Below, piece by piece: positions 53,507 to 64,000 of a stretch of DNA of 64,000 bases (positions are counted from its first letter, which is position 1; every line of letters starts with the position of its first letter). The notes under the pieces were generated by a model, which saw nothing but the letters and a program-made list of their open reading frames with translations, did not search any database and was not told the origin of the DNA. The stretch comes from Muscardinus avellanarius (taxonomy: Eukaryota > Chordata > Mammalia > Rodentia > Gliridae): the NCBI GenBank assembly GCA_963383645.1, contig OY726569.1:76540135-76604134 (forward strand). The letters are read 5' to 3'. The position numbers and the translations under genes are program-made.

Positions 53507-55912
53507 GACAGATTTCTTGACACATACATCCTTTCTAAATTGAATCAAGAAGATAGAGAAAATTTAAACTGACCAATAGCAATCAAAGAGATGATTGCAA
53601 CAATAAAGAGCCTACCATCAATGAAAAGTCCAGTACCAGATGATTTCCTAAGTTAATTTTATAAAACCTTTATAGAAGAGCTAGTCCAAATACTCCTCAA
53701 TCTATTTTATGAATTACCTAAACCAAACAAAAATAGCTCAAGAAAAGAAAACTATAGGCCTATATCACTGATGAATTTAGATGCAAAACTGTTAAACAAA
53801 ATATTAGTAATGTGCACTCAAAACCACATTAAGAAAATTCTACACCATGACCAAGTTGGGTTCATCCAAGGGAAGAAAGATTAGTTCAACATATGAAAAT
53901 CAACCCATGTAATTTACCACATAATCACATTTAAGGACAAAAATCACATGATCATTTTAATAGACAATAAAAAAGCAGTCGACAAAATTCAACACCTACT
54001 TATGCTTAAAGCATCACAGAGAATAGGAATAGAAGGAAGATACCTCAATATTTGCAGTAGGCCCACAGCCAACATCATATTAAATGGAGAAAAATGGCAA
54101 GAGTTTCTCCTAAAAACAGGAACAAGACAAGGATGTCCACTATGACCACTCCTTTTCAATATAGTACTTCAAATTCTAGCCAGAGAAATAAGGCAAGAGA
54201 AGGAAATCAAAGGAGTGCAAATATAAAAAGAACTAAAACTATCTCTATTTGCAGATGACATGATTTTGTACTTAGACGACCCAACAAACTCAACTAAAAG
54301 GCTCACAGAACTGATGAACAAATTTAGCAGAGTGTCTGAATACAAAATCAATCTTAAGAAATAAGAAGCTTTCCTGTATGACAACTATAAATCTACTGAA
54401 AAAGAAATCTGGAAAACACTTCCATTCAAGATATTACCCCCAAAATAAAATACTTAAGAATGAACCTAACCAAGGAGGTAAAAGACCTCTATAAAGAAAA
54501 TTATAAAACACTAAAATAAGAAATTAAAAAACACCTTAGAAGATGAAAAGACCTTTCATGGCAGAATAAATATCATCAAAATATCTCCCAAAAGTTACCT
54601 ACAGATTAATGCAATGCCCATTTAACTACCAAGGTCATTCTTCACAGACATAGAAAAATCAGTCCTTAAATTCATTTGGAATAACAAAAAACCCAGAATA
54701 GCCAAAGTGGTTCTTAGCAACAAAAACCATTCAGGAGACATCACAATACCTGACTTCAAACTATACTATAAAGCCATAGTAATAAAAACAGCATGGCATT
54801 GGCACAATATCATGTGATAGACACATAGACCAATGGAGCAGAATAGAAGACTCAGAAACAAATCTTTATATTTATAGCCATTTGATTTTTGACAAAGGGG
54901 CCAAAACAATTGTGTTGGCAAAACTGAATATCCAAATGCAGAAAAATGAAAATAAACTTCATTTTCTCACCTTGCACAAGAATCAACTCAAGATGGGTCA
55001 AACACCTGGAAATTAGACTATAGACCTTGCAGCTACTTGAAGAAGGAATAGGACCAGTGCTTCAACACATAGACACAGGTAAAACCTTCTCAACAAAAAC
55101 CCAAAGGCCCAAGAAATTAAAAGAAGATCAATACATAGGACTTTTATTAAACTGAAGAGCTTCTGTACAACAAAGGAAACTATCAAGAACCTCAACAGAG
55201 GGCCAACAGAATGGGAGAAGATTTTTGCCAGCTATTTCTCCGATAGAGAGCTAATATCTAGAAAATACAGAGAATTCAAGAAATTCACTGCTAAGAAACA
55301 ACCCAATTAAAAAAATGGGCAAGTGAACTAAATAGACACTTGACAAAAAAAGAAATTCAAATAGGCAATAAGTGTATGAAAAATGTTCAACATCATTAGC
55401 AATTAGAGAGATATAAATCAAAATTTCCCTGAGATTTCACCTAACCCCCATTAGAATGGCAATCATTAAAAATACAAACAACAACAAATTCTGGCAAGGG
55501 TATGGAGAAGTAGGAACTCTGATCATTGCTGATGGGATTGAAAATTAGTTCAGCCGCTTTGGAAAACTGTATGGAGGATCCTCAGAAGAATGGGATGAAC
55601 TTACCATATGACCCAGCAATACCACTCTTGGGTATCTACCCAAAAGAATGGAAATCAAACTACCAGAGTAATGCATGTGTAACTATGTTCATAGCTGCAC
55701 AATTCACCATTGCCAATTCATGGAACCAGCCAAGATGTCCATCAACAGATGAAGGGATTACAAAACTATGAGATATATACACAACAAAACCTTACTCAGT
55801 CATAATGAAGAACAAAATTATGTTATTTATAGGGAAATGGTTAGGACTGGGAAACATGCTAAATGAGATGAACCAGTCACAAAAAGTGAAAAGTTGGATA
55901 TTCTCCCTAATA
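53507..55912 (+). pseudogene. Old sense L1 ORF2, right part, to 3' UTR
   Basis: Resumes at DRFLDTYIL..., in register with the left part at 50715. Reverse transcriptase landmarks: NYRPISLMN (53750s), [10 protein letters not shown] (53850s), RQGCPL (54125s) and the catalytic FADD at 54248-54259. It continues through the C-terminal region ('ccatcaacagatgaagggat', 55740s) to about 55912. Scattered stops and frameshifts leave the longest open piece at 81 codons. The catalytic motif survives but the gene is dead. Confidence 0.9.
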
Positions 55913-55922
55913 CGGGGAAGGA

Positions 55923-56025
55923 TTAACATTTCAATCAATCAGCAGACTTTGAGTAAAGCAGCCCCTTCCCCCCACACAGTGTAAGTAGTCCTCATCTAAT
56001 CAGTTGAAAGCCTTAAGACCAAAGA
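55923..56025 (+). mobile_element. Fragment of the 27040-type LTR-like repeat
   Basis: 'aatcaatcagcagactttga', 'gtaaagcagcccc' and 'tcatctaatcagttgaaagc' followed by 'cttaag' match the same order as in the repeat at 27040. About 100 bp. Confidence 0.5.
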
Positions 56026-56062
56026 CCGATTTCTATTTATCATCATCAAAAACATTTTTATA

Positions 56063-56205
56063 GATAGGCATGGTGGTGCCTGTCTATAATCCCAGTACTT
56101 GGGAGGCTGAGAATGGAGGATCACAGGTTTGAGGACAGCCTCAGCATGTAGTAAGACTTTCATTAACCTAGTAAGACCGTGCTTCAAAGTAAAAAATAAA
56201 AATAA
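56063..56205 (+). mobile_element. Truncated B1-dID (B1 part only)
   Basis: 'gataggcatggtggtgcctg', 'tcccagtacttgggaggctg', 'gaccgtgcttcaaagtaaaa'. It ends in the A-rich linker, so the ID half is absent and the copy looks like a B1 monomer. Confidence 0.85.
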
Positions 56206-56498
56206 GGCTTTTGGTACCTAAAATGATGCTGTGCTTTTAAATTAAACTTCAATACAATTTGTTGGTATACCAACTAGCTATAGAACCATAAGAAGGTGAT
56301 ATACTCTCTCTGAAATTCTATTTCTTCATTTGTAAAGTAAAATAATTATTTATGTTTTTCTTCTCAAGTATTATAATACTCTTAAATAACACTTGGCTAA
56401 GTATTATAATACTCTTAAGTAACATTTAGTTAAAAACTCTTTTTGTGTCTACCTATAAAGGCTTTTTTTTTTCAAAGAATAAATGAGATAATGGACAT

Positions 56499-56590
56499 AA
56501 TTTTTTGTGTAATTCTGGGGGTTGAACTCTGTGGCACCATACCTCTGAGCAACACCTGAGCGCTATTCTTATTTTTATTTTGAATATGTT
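56499..56590 (-). mobile_element. Truncated antisense ID half of a B1-dID
   Basis: 'ttctgggggttgaactctgt' and 'ccatacctctgagcaacacc' form the reverse of the ID part, cut at the linker ('tatttttattttgaatatg'). Complementary in content to the B1-only copy at 56063, but the two are in opposite orientation and separate. Confidence 0.75.
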
Positions 56591-57050
56591 ATTCAACTGC
56601 CTCTAAAAAAAAACCCTATTAGCCCAACGCCTACCAGCAAACAAATAGCCAATTAATATTAGTGTACAAATGCATTTGTTTTTGCTAACTTTCTTCTCAT
56701 AGAAACCAGAGTAGGATGACAATTTTTTAGCTTTTCTAATGCTTTTGCTTGGAAACCTTGTACATGTGTTTCTGCTCTGTCATTTAAGTTCTTCCAATGC
56801 AGCCTTGAAGAATTTGACTTGGAAGAGTGGGGACATTATTTGAGGGAGAGTGTGGCAACAATTTGTCATGTGCTGGTTCCCTTAAGAGGTAGATTCTTTT
56901 TCCTTGTGTACTCTCACGTTACTACAAAACACCCTGACACTTAAAATGGGGGCCTGATTGTGCTCTCAGTCTGGTAGCCCCGTATTTTGAACATGTGCTT
57001 CCAAGAGGTGTTTGTGCTTCATTATCACCCCGTAATGACGTGTGTTGCCT
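56591..57050. other. Unassigned DNA
   Basis: No gene or repeat recognised. Confidence 0.5.
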
Positions 57051-57051
57051 C

Positions 57052-57442
57052 TTGTTATGAACTAAATGTCTGTGTCCCTTCAAATTCCCATGAGGAAGCC
57101 CTAACCCCCAGTGTGATGGTGTTTGGAGATGGTGCCCTGGGGAAGTAATAAGGCTTAGAGAAGGTCATAATGGGAGGGGGCTTTCATGATAGTATTCCTT
57201 GTTTTATAATAAGAGAGAGAAATTTCTCTCTCCATATGAGTACAGAGGAGAGGTTGTATGAGGACTCAGCTGAAGGTGGCTGTCAGCAAGCCACAAAGCG
57301 AGGCCTCACTGGAAACTAAAGCCTGCCAGATCTTGGTCTTGGCCTTCCTAGACCCAAAACTCTGAAAAGACAATGTGTGTTGTTTCATCTACTCTCTTTA
57401 TGGTGTTTTGCTACGGCATCTGGAACAGACTAAGCCACCTCT
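57052..57442 (+). mobile_element. MaLR-type solo LTR
   Basis: 'tatgaactaaatgtctgtgt', 'ccccagtgtgatggtgtttg', 'gggaagtaataaggcttaga', 'gatcttggtcttggccttcc', then 'gtgttttgctacggcatctg' and 'gaacagactaagcc' follow ERVL-MaLR LTR order. Same broad group as 28600 but more complete. No internal region. Confidence 0.72.
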
Positions 57443-58305
57443 TCTGGAGGATGGCTGTTTACCTATCTGCTTCCTGGTTGCCTGAATTCCATATTTACAC
57501 TATGCCCCCATGAAGGAAGAGGCACAGCTGTGCAGATGCATCTAGCACCCTCTCCTCCCTGTCCACAGGGTCCTGTGCCATGAGCGAACATTGGCCAGAC
57601 TCAAGCAGAAGCAGTCATCAAAGCCTTTCCCTAAGGACTTGACGATTTAAAGAATTCTCTTGTATGAATCAGGATTTGGGAGAGTGTTGATATCTACCAG
57701 TCTGTGTGGCAAATGCAAGCTGAATGATGTTATTTTGTATGGTATATAATTTCCTTGCAAGTGCTCATTCATTGACTCTTAATTTACATAACCAGTTATA
57801 GTCTTTTTAAATATTTCTGTCCCCTATAGCTACCCCATTTTTTCCTGTGGTACATGATTTTATGAAACCTGACCTATACCAGATTTAAATACTGCAGTAT
57901 TCCTCACTTTCATCCTACCTGCTGTATCTGCATTATAGCAATATTGAGTTTATGAGGAGCATCTAGTTTGTCACATACAAATATCTACATAGACACCAAC
58001 ATTTTTTTTTCTATTCATTAATCTTATCTTGTTCCTTTGGCTTCTGGGTCATTTGGCTAAAATTGAAATCATCTGAGGCCATGGCTTGTTTTTATCCAAA
58101 TAGACTGGGTGCAGTTAAACCTGGATTCCAGCCAAGACAGATCTTACATCGAATGCCTACAAAATGAGAAGCATTGCCAAGAAAATATCAGCGTAGTATT
58201 TTGTTTACTGGAGTTTTAGTCTCAAATCCATTTTATGCATTGATGATGGAGAGCTTTTACCTGCTATTCGTGGGACACACAGGAAATATAGGATTTAAAA
58301 ACTCT
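57443..58305. other. Unassigned, unique-looking DNA
   Basis: No gene or repeat recognised over 0.86 kb. Confidence 0.5.
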
Positions 58306-58309
58306 GCCT

Positions 58310-58400
58310 TTAATTTTTATACTTGTATTGATGCCTTGTAGTTAAACAGCAGAGTGAGGCTCAAAGTGATGCATTCATACACGCACATCTCATTTTGGTG
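58310..58400 (-). mobile_element. Short L1 3' end, antisense
   Basis: 'tttatacttgtattgatgcc' then 'ttgtagttaaacagcagagt' and 'cattcatacacgcacatctc'. Diverged copy of about 90 bp. Confidence 0.6.
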
Positions 58401-59127
58401 TTGCCTTTAATTTTAACATGATTTATCTCCTTTATTTCTTCTTTCCACCAATTTGGGGGGAAGGGTTGTCCACTGGTGCCCATCTGTGTGTTCAAGCATG
58501 ACTGGGGAGTATAAATGTCAACAAGAGTGTTCCTATGTTGTCATGTAAAAGTTGTCATCCAGCTTCTAACAAGGGAACGTAGCAGTCAAGAGGGCTGCAA
58601 ATATTCTGGCAGGATTTTAGGACTATAAAACCCTCCTTGGAAAGTATGTAGGAGTCATGTGACTTGTTTTAGCCAATTAACTGGAAATAGAAGCTTTAAG
58701 AGCTAGGGCAGGATCCACCACATTCCTATCCCATTACCTAAGCAATTGTGAAAATCAGAGTTGACATGGAGCCTCTGTTTCCTGGGTTCTTAATTGACTA
58801 CTACAATCCAAAATTATTGCACATCTATATTAGACATATTTTAAGCAGTATTATTTTTTTGGGATTTTGTTAGGATAAAGGGCTATGGTTTGGTATACCC
58901 AGTGTAATGTAACTTATTCTAATTACAGGGATCAAAGAAGTATCCTGACACTCAGGGAGCTTGTAAATTAATTGGTCAGAAAAGATGCATTTGTATAATA
59001 AAGAATGAATCAGCCACTTCCCTGTATCCCTATTTAGCTGGTTTTATCCCAGGATAGAGTTTTTAAGTATATTCCTGATATATTACTTTCAACTGGGAAA
59101 AATGGTGTTTAAAAAATTTGTCCCTAA
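58401..59127. other. Unassigned DNA
   Basis: Nothing recognised. Confidence 0.5.
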
Positions 59128-59130
59128 GTC

Positions 59131-59341
59131 AGGCCGGATGGTGCACACTTGTAATTCCAGTACTTGGGAGGCTGAGACAGGAGGATTTCAGGTTTGCAGC
59201 CAGCCTCAGCTACTTAGTGAGGCCCTCTGCAACTTGGTGAGACCCTGTTTCAAAATAAAGAATGAAAAATTGGGCTGGGGATATAGCTCAGAGGTAGAAT
59301 GCCCCTGAGTTCAGTCTCCAATACTGCAAAAAAAAAAAAAA
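59131..59341 (+). mobile_element. B1-dID SINE with target-site duplication
   Basis: Near-duplicate flanks 'tgtccctaagtc' and 'tgcccttagtc'. Complete: 'gtgcacacttgtaattccag', 'gggctggggatatagctcag', 'gagttcagtctccaatactg', A15 tail. Good representative of the older subfamily. Confidence 0.92.
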
Positions 59342-59640
59342 TGCCCTTAGTCTTTTAGATCATATTAACCCAAAACACCTATGCAGGGAATTCATATTTG
59401 CAGTTAATTAGCTAGTTCTTTAATTCGGGGTAAGAAGACTCACCTTAACTCATTATTCTTTCTGTATTATGATCTATATAGGAGATAGAATGAAAATTTT
59501 TATAACAGTACAGATTCACTGTCATGGCATCTAGTAATCAAATTTATTCTTTATCTCTTTAGTATGAGGGGCAGCCTGCCTGACGACACATACTCATTGC
59601 AAATAATGGTTAAGTTCATAATTCATTCATCCATTAATTG
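59342..59640. other. Unassigned DNA
   Basis: Nothing recognised. Confidence 0.5.
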
Positions 59641-59964
59641 GTAATTCATTGAAAAAACATTGGCCATCTGGTATAAATCAGAGAGAGTTCGAGATGTTAC
59701 AGGTATAGCAAGAATAAAACAGAGTTTCCGGCTTCATGAATCTTACATTCTTGCTAAGGGAGCTGGATAATAAACTAGCAAACAAATAAATGTGCAGTGT
59801 GACATTAGTGACGTGTGCTATGAAGACAATAAAGCAAGGAAATGAGCTAGAGGCCAGTAAAGACATGATGTTAGAGAGTCAGGAAAGGACTCTTAGAAAA
59901 AATGACACGGGAATAAGAAATTAGAGGAAGTGAAAGAAAAAATGTGTGCCCTAGGGAAGAATAC

Positions 59965-60295
59965 AGTGCCTCTTCCATTTCTGTTGATTTCATGTCTAGG
60001 GATTCAATCAATCTCAGATCAGAAATAATTGGGGGGAAATTACACTGGTATGTACAGATGTTTCCTTGCCTTTGTTCCTTAAGCAATATAATATAGTAAC
60101 TATATGCATTGCATTTATATTGTAGTAAGTATTGTAAGTAATCTAGAGATGATTTAAAGTATATGAGAAGATATGCTAAGATTCTATGCAAGTAATCTGT
60201 CATTTTATATACGGAACAACCTTAGGTTTTGATATTTGCCAGGGATTCTGGAACTAATCCCCCACAGATATAGAGGAGCGACTATATTTTAGGTA
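59965..60295 (+). mobile_element. TcMar-Tigger element inside L2
   Basis: 'tgtacagatgtttccttgcc', 'tgcattgcatttatattgta', 'aagtaatctagagatgattt', 'aaagtatatgagaagatatg' and 'attctggaactaatccccca' with 'cagatatagaggagcgacta' follow a Tigger non-autonomous fossil in order. L2 sequence lies on both sides. Confidence 0.7.
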
Positions 60296-60648
60296 ACAAA
60301 AATAGTAATTGTGAAGGTCCTGAGGTTGCAGGGTGTTTAGAGAATAGCAAGGAAGCTAGTGTGGCCAGAGAGGGATGAGCAAGGGAGAAATGGATACCAG
60401 ATAAAGCCAGAGAGATGCTGAGGAACAAGGTCTTTTGGGCCTATTTTATTTCTGATGGGAAGCCATTGGGTTTCGAATGTGGAAGAGCCATGATCTGTTT
60501 TGTATTCTAAAGGATAATCCTGGAATAGTCAGTAGGAGGAAGAAGAACAAATAAGGAGACTAGATAGGGGCTTGTGCATGACTAGGTAGGAGATAAAGGG
60601 GCTGGGATGCAGTTGATAAGTGGTGTTTGTGAGAAGTCATTGACTTAT

Positions 60649-60650
<2 letters not shown>

Positions 60651-60694
<44 letters not shown>

Positions 60695-60872
60695 CCTAGA
60701 GATTAAACCCAGGTGTGCTCTACCACTGAGCTACATCCTCATTCATTTTTATTTCTTATTTTGAAAACAGGGTCTTGGTAAGTTGTTCAGGATGGCCTTG
60801 AACTCACTACCCTCCTGTTTTAGTCTCTAGAGTAGTGGGATGACAGGCATGCACCACCACATCTGGCTCAGC
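60651..60872 (-). mobile_element. Antisense SINE with (TG)n tail
   Basis: (TG)21 at 60651-60693, then 'gagattaaacccaggtgtgc', 'accactgagctacatcctca', 'tgacaggcatgcaccaccac'. The B1 part carries 'aggatggccttgaactcact', nearer to ordinary rodent B1 than other copies here. It interrupts the antisense L2. Confidence 0.85.
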
Positions 60873-62150
60873 ATGTATTTCTTTTAGAATTTCTGTTGGG
60901 ATTTGCTGATTTGGTGTGGACTTTGGTCTATCATTTGATTAATTAGTAACATTATTTTCTTAAATGAGGAAGACATTTAAGATGCTGTTACCTATATGAA
61001 AGAACGTGGCCATTACATATATGAGCCTAGAGTTCAGAGAAAAGGCTAGTTCTGGAGAAATAATGTTGAACATTCAGTGGTAAAGCAGATTTAAGACCAT
61101 GAGATTGACTGAGATCTTAAGAGAGTGAATGTAGTCGAAGGAAAGCTGTCTGAGAATTAAATCTTGGGGTGCCCCCAACATTGAGAAGTTATGGAGCTAA
61201 AACGGAACCAGGAAAGGGCACTGAAAAGGAATAGCCACAGAGGATGGAGGACACCAAGAAAACAGAATGTCCCAAAGTCACAGAAAAGTGTGCCAATAAA
61301 GAGGAAGGAGTGAGTTACTGAGGATACTTCGAGAGACTGGGAGACTTAAAACTTGGATGTGGCCACACAGAGACCATGATGGCATTGAGAACTTGAGGAT
61401 CAGTGGTTAAATGGAGACAAAGGCATTAATGGAATTGGTTCAGATGAGGATGAGAGGTGAGGAAATAGGGAAAGAATATATGGTTCTTGAAAGACTTTAT
61501 TCTATGAGGTGGGAGGTTGAGGCACATAGTTTATAAGATATGAGGTCAAAAAAATTTAGTTTTTGCTTTAAAAGATGTATTTGAATATACTTGAAAGAGC
61601 CTGGAAATTATTTGGTGGAGATAAGGAAATTGACACAGAGATCTCCTTAAGTAGACAAGAAGGGATAGGATCCATGGCATCAAGTAATGAGCTGGCCATT
61701 TCAGCTGGAACTTAAGCATTGCATATTCTAGACTTGTGCAGGTACATGTAAGTGAGTGTACATGGTTGTGGAAAGATACTGTGACTGTCTTCTGTTTCAT
61801 CTGCTTTCTAAGAAAAATGAGAATCGAGGTCATCAGATGAATGTGAGGAAGGAGTAGTATGCAAAATACTTTTCTAGGAGGTGTAGTGTAAGCTGACCAA
61901 GGAAGTATAAGAAGATGGCTGAGCAGAGCTGCAAGCCCTTAGAGATTAGATTAAAGCAAACCCGGCTGGTATCGTTTTTGTTTTTGTTTTCCCTTCTGGA
62001 TTGGTTATGGAGAGAATCCAAGGAGAATTATATTTAATCATGGTAGTAGTTTTGCTTGTTGGATAGTGTAGGTATAGAGATGGGCAGAGATGGACTGGGG
62101 ACAGACCCAAGAGTAAATTGTTGTGTGACAACATAGATCAGGTTAGGTAA

Positions 62151-64000
62151 GGAGGAAGTGAAGATTTAGAGGATGGTCCATGAAGAGGTGGTCAAAGGGA
62201 TTCCAAGACCATAAATGTCCAGTCACTGATGTTAGGGCCCTAGGGGGAATAAGCTAAAAATGCCTTTGAAATAAAAGTTGGTAGCTACTCTGATGCTTAA
62301 TTTCAAAAGAGACATTTAAAATGACTTGCTTTTTGCTGCATGGTTGGGGGAAAATGTATTTTTCCAGTATGAGTTCAACTCATTTTGTACCAGGATATTC
62401 ACACTGATATTCTTGGGTAAGTCATTAAAATTAGTCAACTATTTCTGTGTCTTCAACCATAAAAGGAGATGAGTGAGAAAGCAGAACTGAATACTTAGTA
62501 ATCATTTCATTTCACTGAATTTCACTTCTTTTCTTGTAGTTTAACTGGCAGGCAAGAATCGCAGAGCTGTCATTTCAGTTGGGCCATCCAACCTCATACA
62601 AATTATAAAATTAGAAGATAAAGTCCTGGCTGGCACCATACGAGAAGTTTTGGCATGGCACATGAGCCATTATAATGTTATGTTTATATTATGTTATACT
62701 TATGATTATATTTTATGTTATATAATACATTGTAAATTATATTATAAATTTTATCTGTTTTGTTGTTAAATAATAACTCACCAAGACATTTCCCTATTAT
62801 AGAATTGTCATGTATATTTATCTTGAGAGTCTCTGTAAATTAAAAAAATTGTTTTGGAAACCTAAGGATATCCTTAAATATATGGCAGTGGTAAAGAGAG
62901 TTTATATGTATGCAACTATGTTTAATGCCAAAGGTGAATCTTGTCATTATATTTTATAATACCTTGGGCATTATTGACCAGAACTGTTATAATAATTCAT
63001 TTCATATTTATTGAAAACCAACTCTTAATATTTTCACATACATTTTGTTTTTAGGGGAATTTTTTTTTTACTAGTGATTAACATATGTTGTCTAGAAGCA
63101 GAGCCATCTGAATTGAAGCTAAAATATGATAATTACCACTTTTATTAAATATCCAGCTGGCACATTTTGAAAATGTTATCTCAGCATCTAGCATTGATTT
63201 TATTTTCGTTTCCAATTTCCCTATTTTTTTTATTCCTATTTTTTTGAGGGGATAAGGAAGGATTAGGTTTACAAATTTTAATTTTTCCTGCATTACTTAT
63301 TTTTTATCAAGTGGTTTACAGGTCAAGATGTGTGGCTCTGTCAAATGATTTATTCTAGAACTATTGGCAGAAATTATTTCTTGAAATAATTTTAGATTGA
63401 TTCCCATGTTAATATGTCTTGGGGCCAATGATGTATAATCCCTTAAGTCTGGTGTAATCTGGCAAAGTTAGAATGAGGTTCACTCATTGTTTAATTAATC
63501 TATTCTTCACTACCCAATAAAATTTCCCTCTTATAAAATGCTTTCTCTTACCTTGAGGTCATCAGGATGTTTATTTTCAGACCTTTGATAAATTTTCTCT
63601 CCATCACAGAGCATTTTCAGATTGACTATTTTCATAGAGTGGAGGGCTTGTGTATATCACTTGGCTGTTGAATAAAAAATATTATTAAACCACGTCTCTG
63701 TGAAATTAACGTATTAATGACATGTCTACTTCCTGGACTCAGGTCAGAGAGGTTTCCACAAGTGTTGGGAGTTGGTCTTTCTGTGCAGGTGAGGTGTAAA
63801 AGTCTTCCTTCCAATGGGCTGTGATCTCAGAAGGAACGAGTGTAGCAGTGCTCCAGGTTACCATCCTATTATTTTCTTCAAAGTACTTTTAATCTCTGAA
63901 GGTATGTGGTTTTTCTGTGGGAGGGAACAGGTCACTGGAGATTTTGCCTTTACTATCTCTCCAGGTTACATGCTTTGAAAAGCAAAGGTAGAAAACAGTT
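62151..64000. other. Unassigned AT-rich DNA
   Basis: 1.85 kb with no gene or repeat recognised. A very AT-rich stretch lies at 62670-62760. The frames here (60-71 codons, minus) have no recognisable domain. Confidence 0.5.

Larger units (their letters stand above)
59640..62150 (-). pseudogene. Long antisense L2 with ORF2 remnants
   Basis: Left to right this is the reverse of LINE-2 from its 3' end into ORF2. Landmarks: 'agtgacgtgtgctatgaaga' (59810s), 'gaaggtcctgaggttgcagg' (60310s), 'gatgggaagccattgggttt' (60455), 'aaatcttggggtgccccca' (61160s), 'gcactgaaaaggaatagcca' (61220s). About 1.9 kb of L2 survives around a Tigger element and a SINE, unusually long for so old a family. No frame is intact. 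The right edge is approximate. Confidence 0.7.

Overview
This is nuclear DNA from a placental mammal, most likely a sciuromorph rodent (squirrel, mountain beaver or dormouse lineage). The clue is the commonest SINE, seen about 30 times: a 7SL-derived B1-like head (GCCGGGCGTGGTGG) joined through an A-rich linker to an ID-type, tRNA-Ala-like tail (GGGCTGGGGGTGTAGCTCAG). This B1-dID dimer is known from Sciuridae, Aplodontiidae and Gliridae. Two free-standing ID elements, rodent-style MaLR LTRs and mammal-wide L1M, L2, MIR, hAT-Charlie and Tigger fossils fit. The genus cannot be fixed by reading alone.

I find no host protein-coding gene, rRNA, tRNA, CRISPR array or bacterial-type operon. The window reads as intergenic or deep intronic DNA. 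Apart from one L1 ORF1, the open frames are chance frames in repeats, microsatellites and unique DNA. A host exon of ordinary size should have been visible; a very short exon or a lncRNA would not.

Layout. 1-2.6 kb: antisense L1M, a SINE, a MER58-type fragment and an ID element. 2.6-9.9 kb: the most unique-looking stretch, with L2 and MIR fossils and a homeodomain-type palindrome. 9.9-12.65 kb: sense L1 ending in an L1MA-like 3' UTR and carrying two SINEs. 12.7-16.7 kb: mostly unassigned AT-rich DNA. 16.7-20.3 kb: one antisense L1 fossil split by seven SINE insertions, one of them cut by an L1 3' end. 20.76-21.84 kb: a GC-rich minisatellite of 50-bp units. 22.1-28 kb: antisense L1M fossils with SINEs and microsatellites. 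28-37 kb: MaLR LTR, L1M 3' sequence, L2, sense L1 and a 265-bp polypyrimidine tract. 37.5-48.5 kb: SINE-rich DNA with an ID nested inside a SINE, a 141-bp tandem duplication, Tigger, MER5A and a MaLR LTR. 50.3-55.9 kb: an old sense L1 ORF2 split by a young 2.8-kb antisense insertion. 56-64 kb: MaLR LTR, SINEs, a long antisense L2 with a Tigger element inside, then unassigned DNA.

The most notable object is the insertion at 50,716-53,506. It has a 15-bp target-site duplication, a GC-rich 5' UTR starting with a YY1-like site, an intact L1 ORF1 (294 codons), no ORF2, and an old ORF2 scrap in opposite orientation before its 3' UTR. This is the layout of a half-L1 (HAL1-like) non-autonomous retrotransposon. 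Second is the minisatellite, with 50-bp register, hints of a roughly 415-bp higher-order period and a SINE-derived scrap inside one unit. Repeat family names come from recalled consensus features, not from a search.
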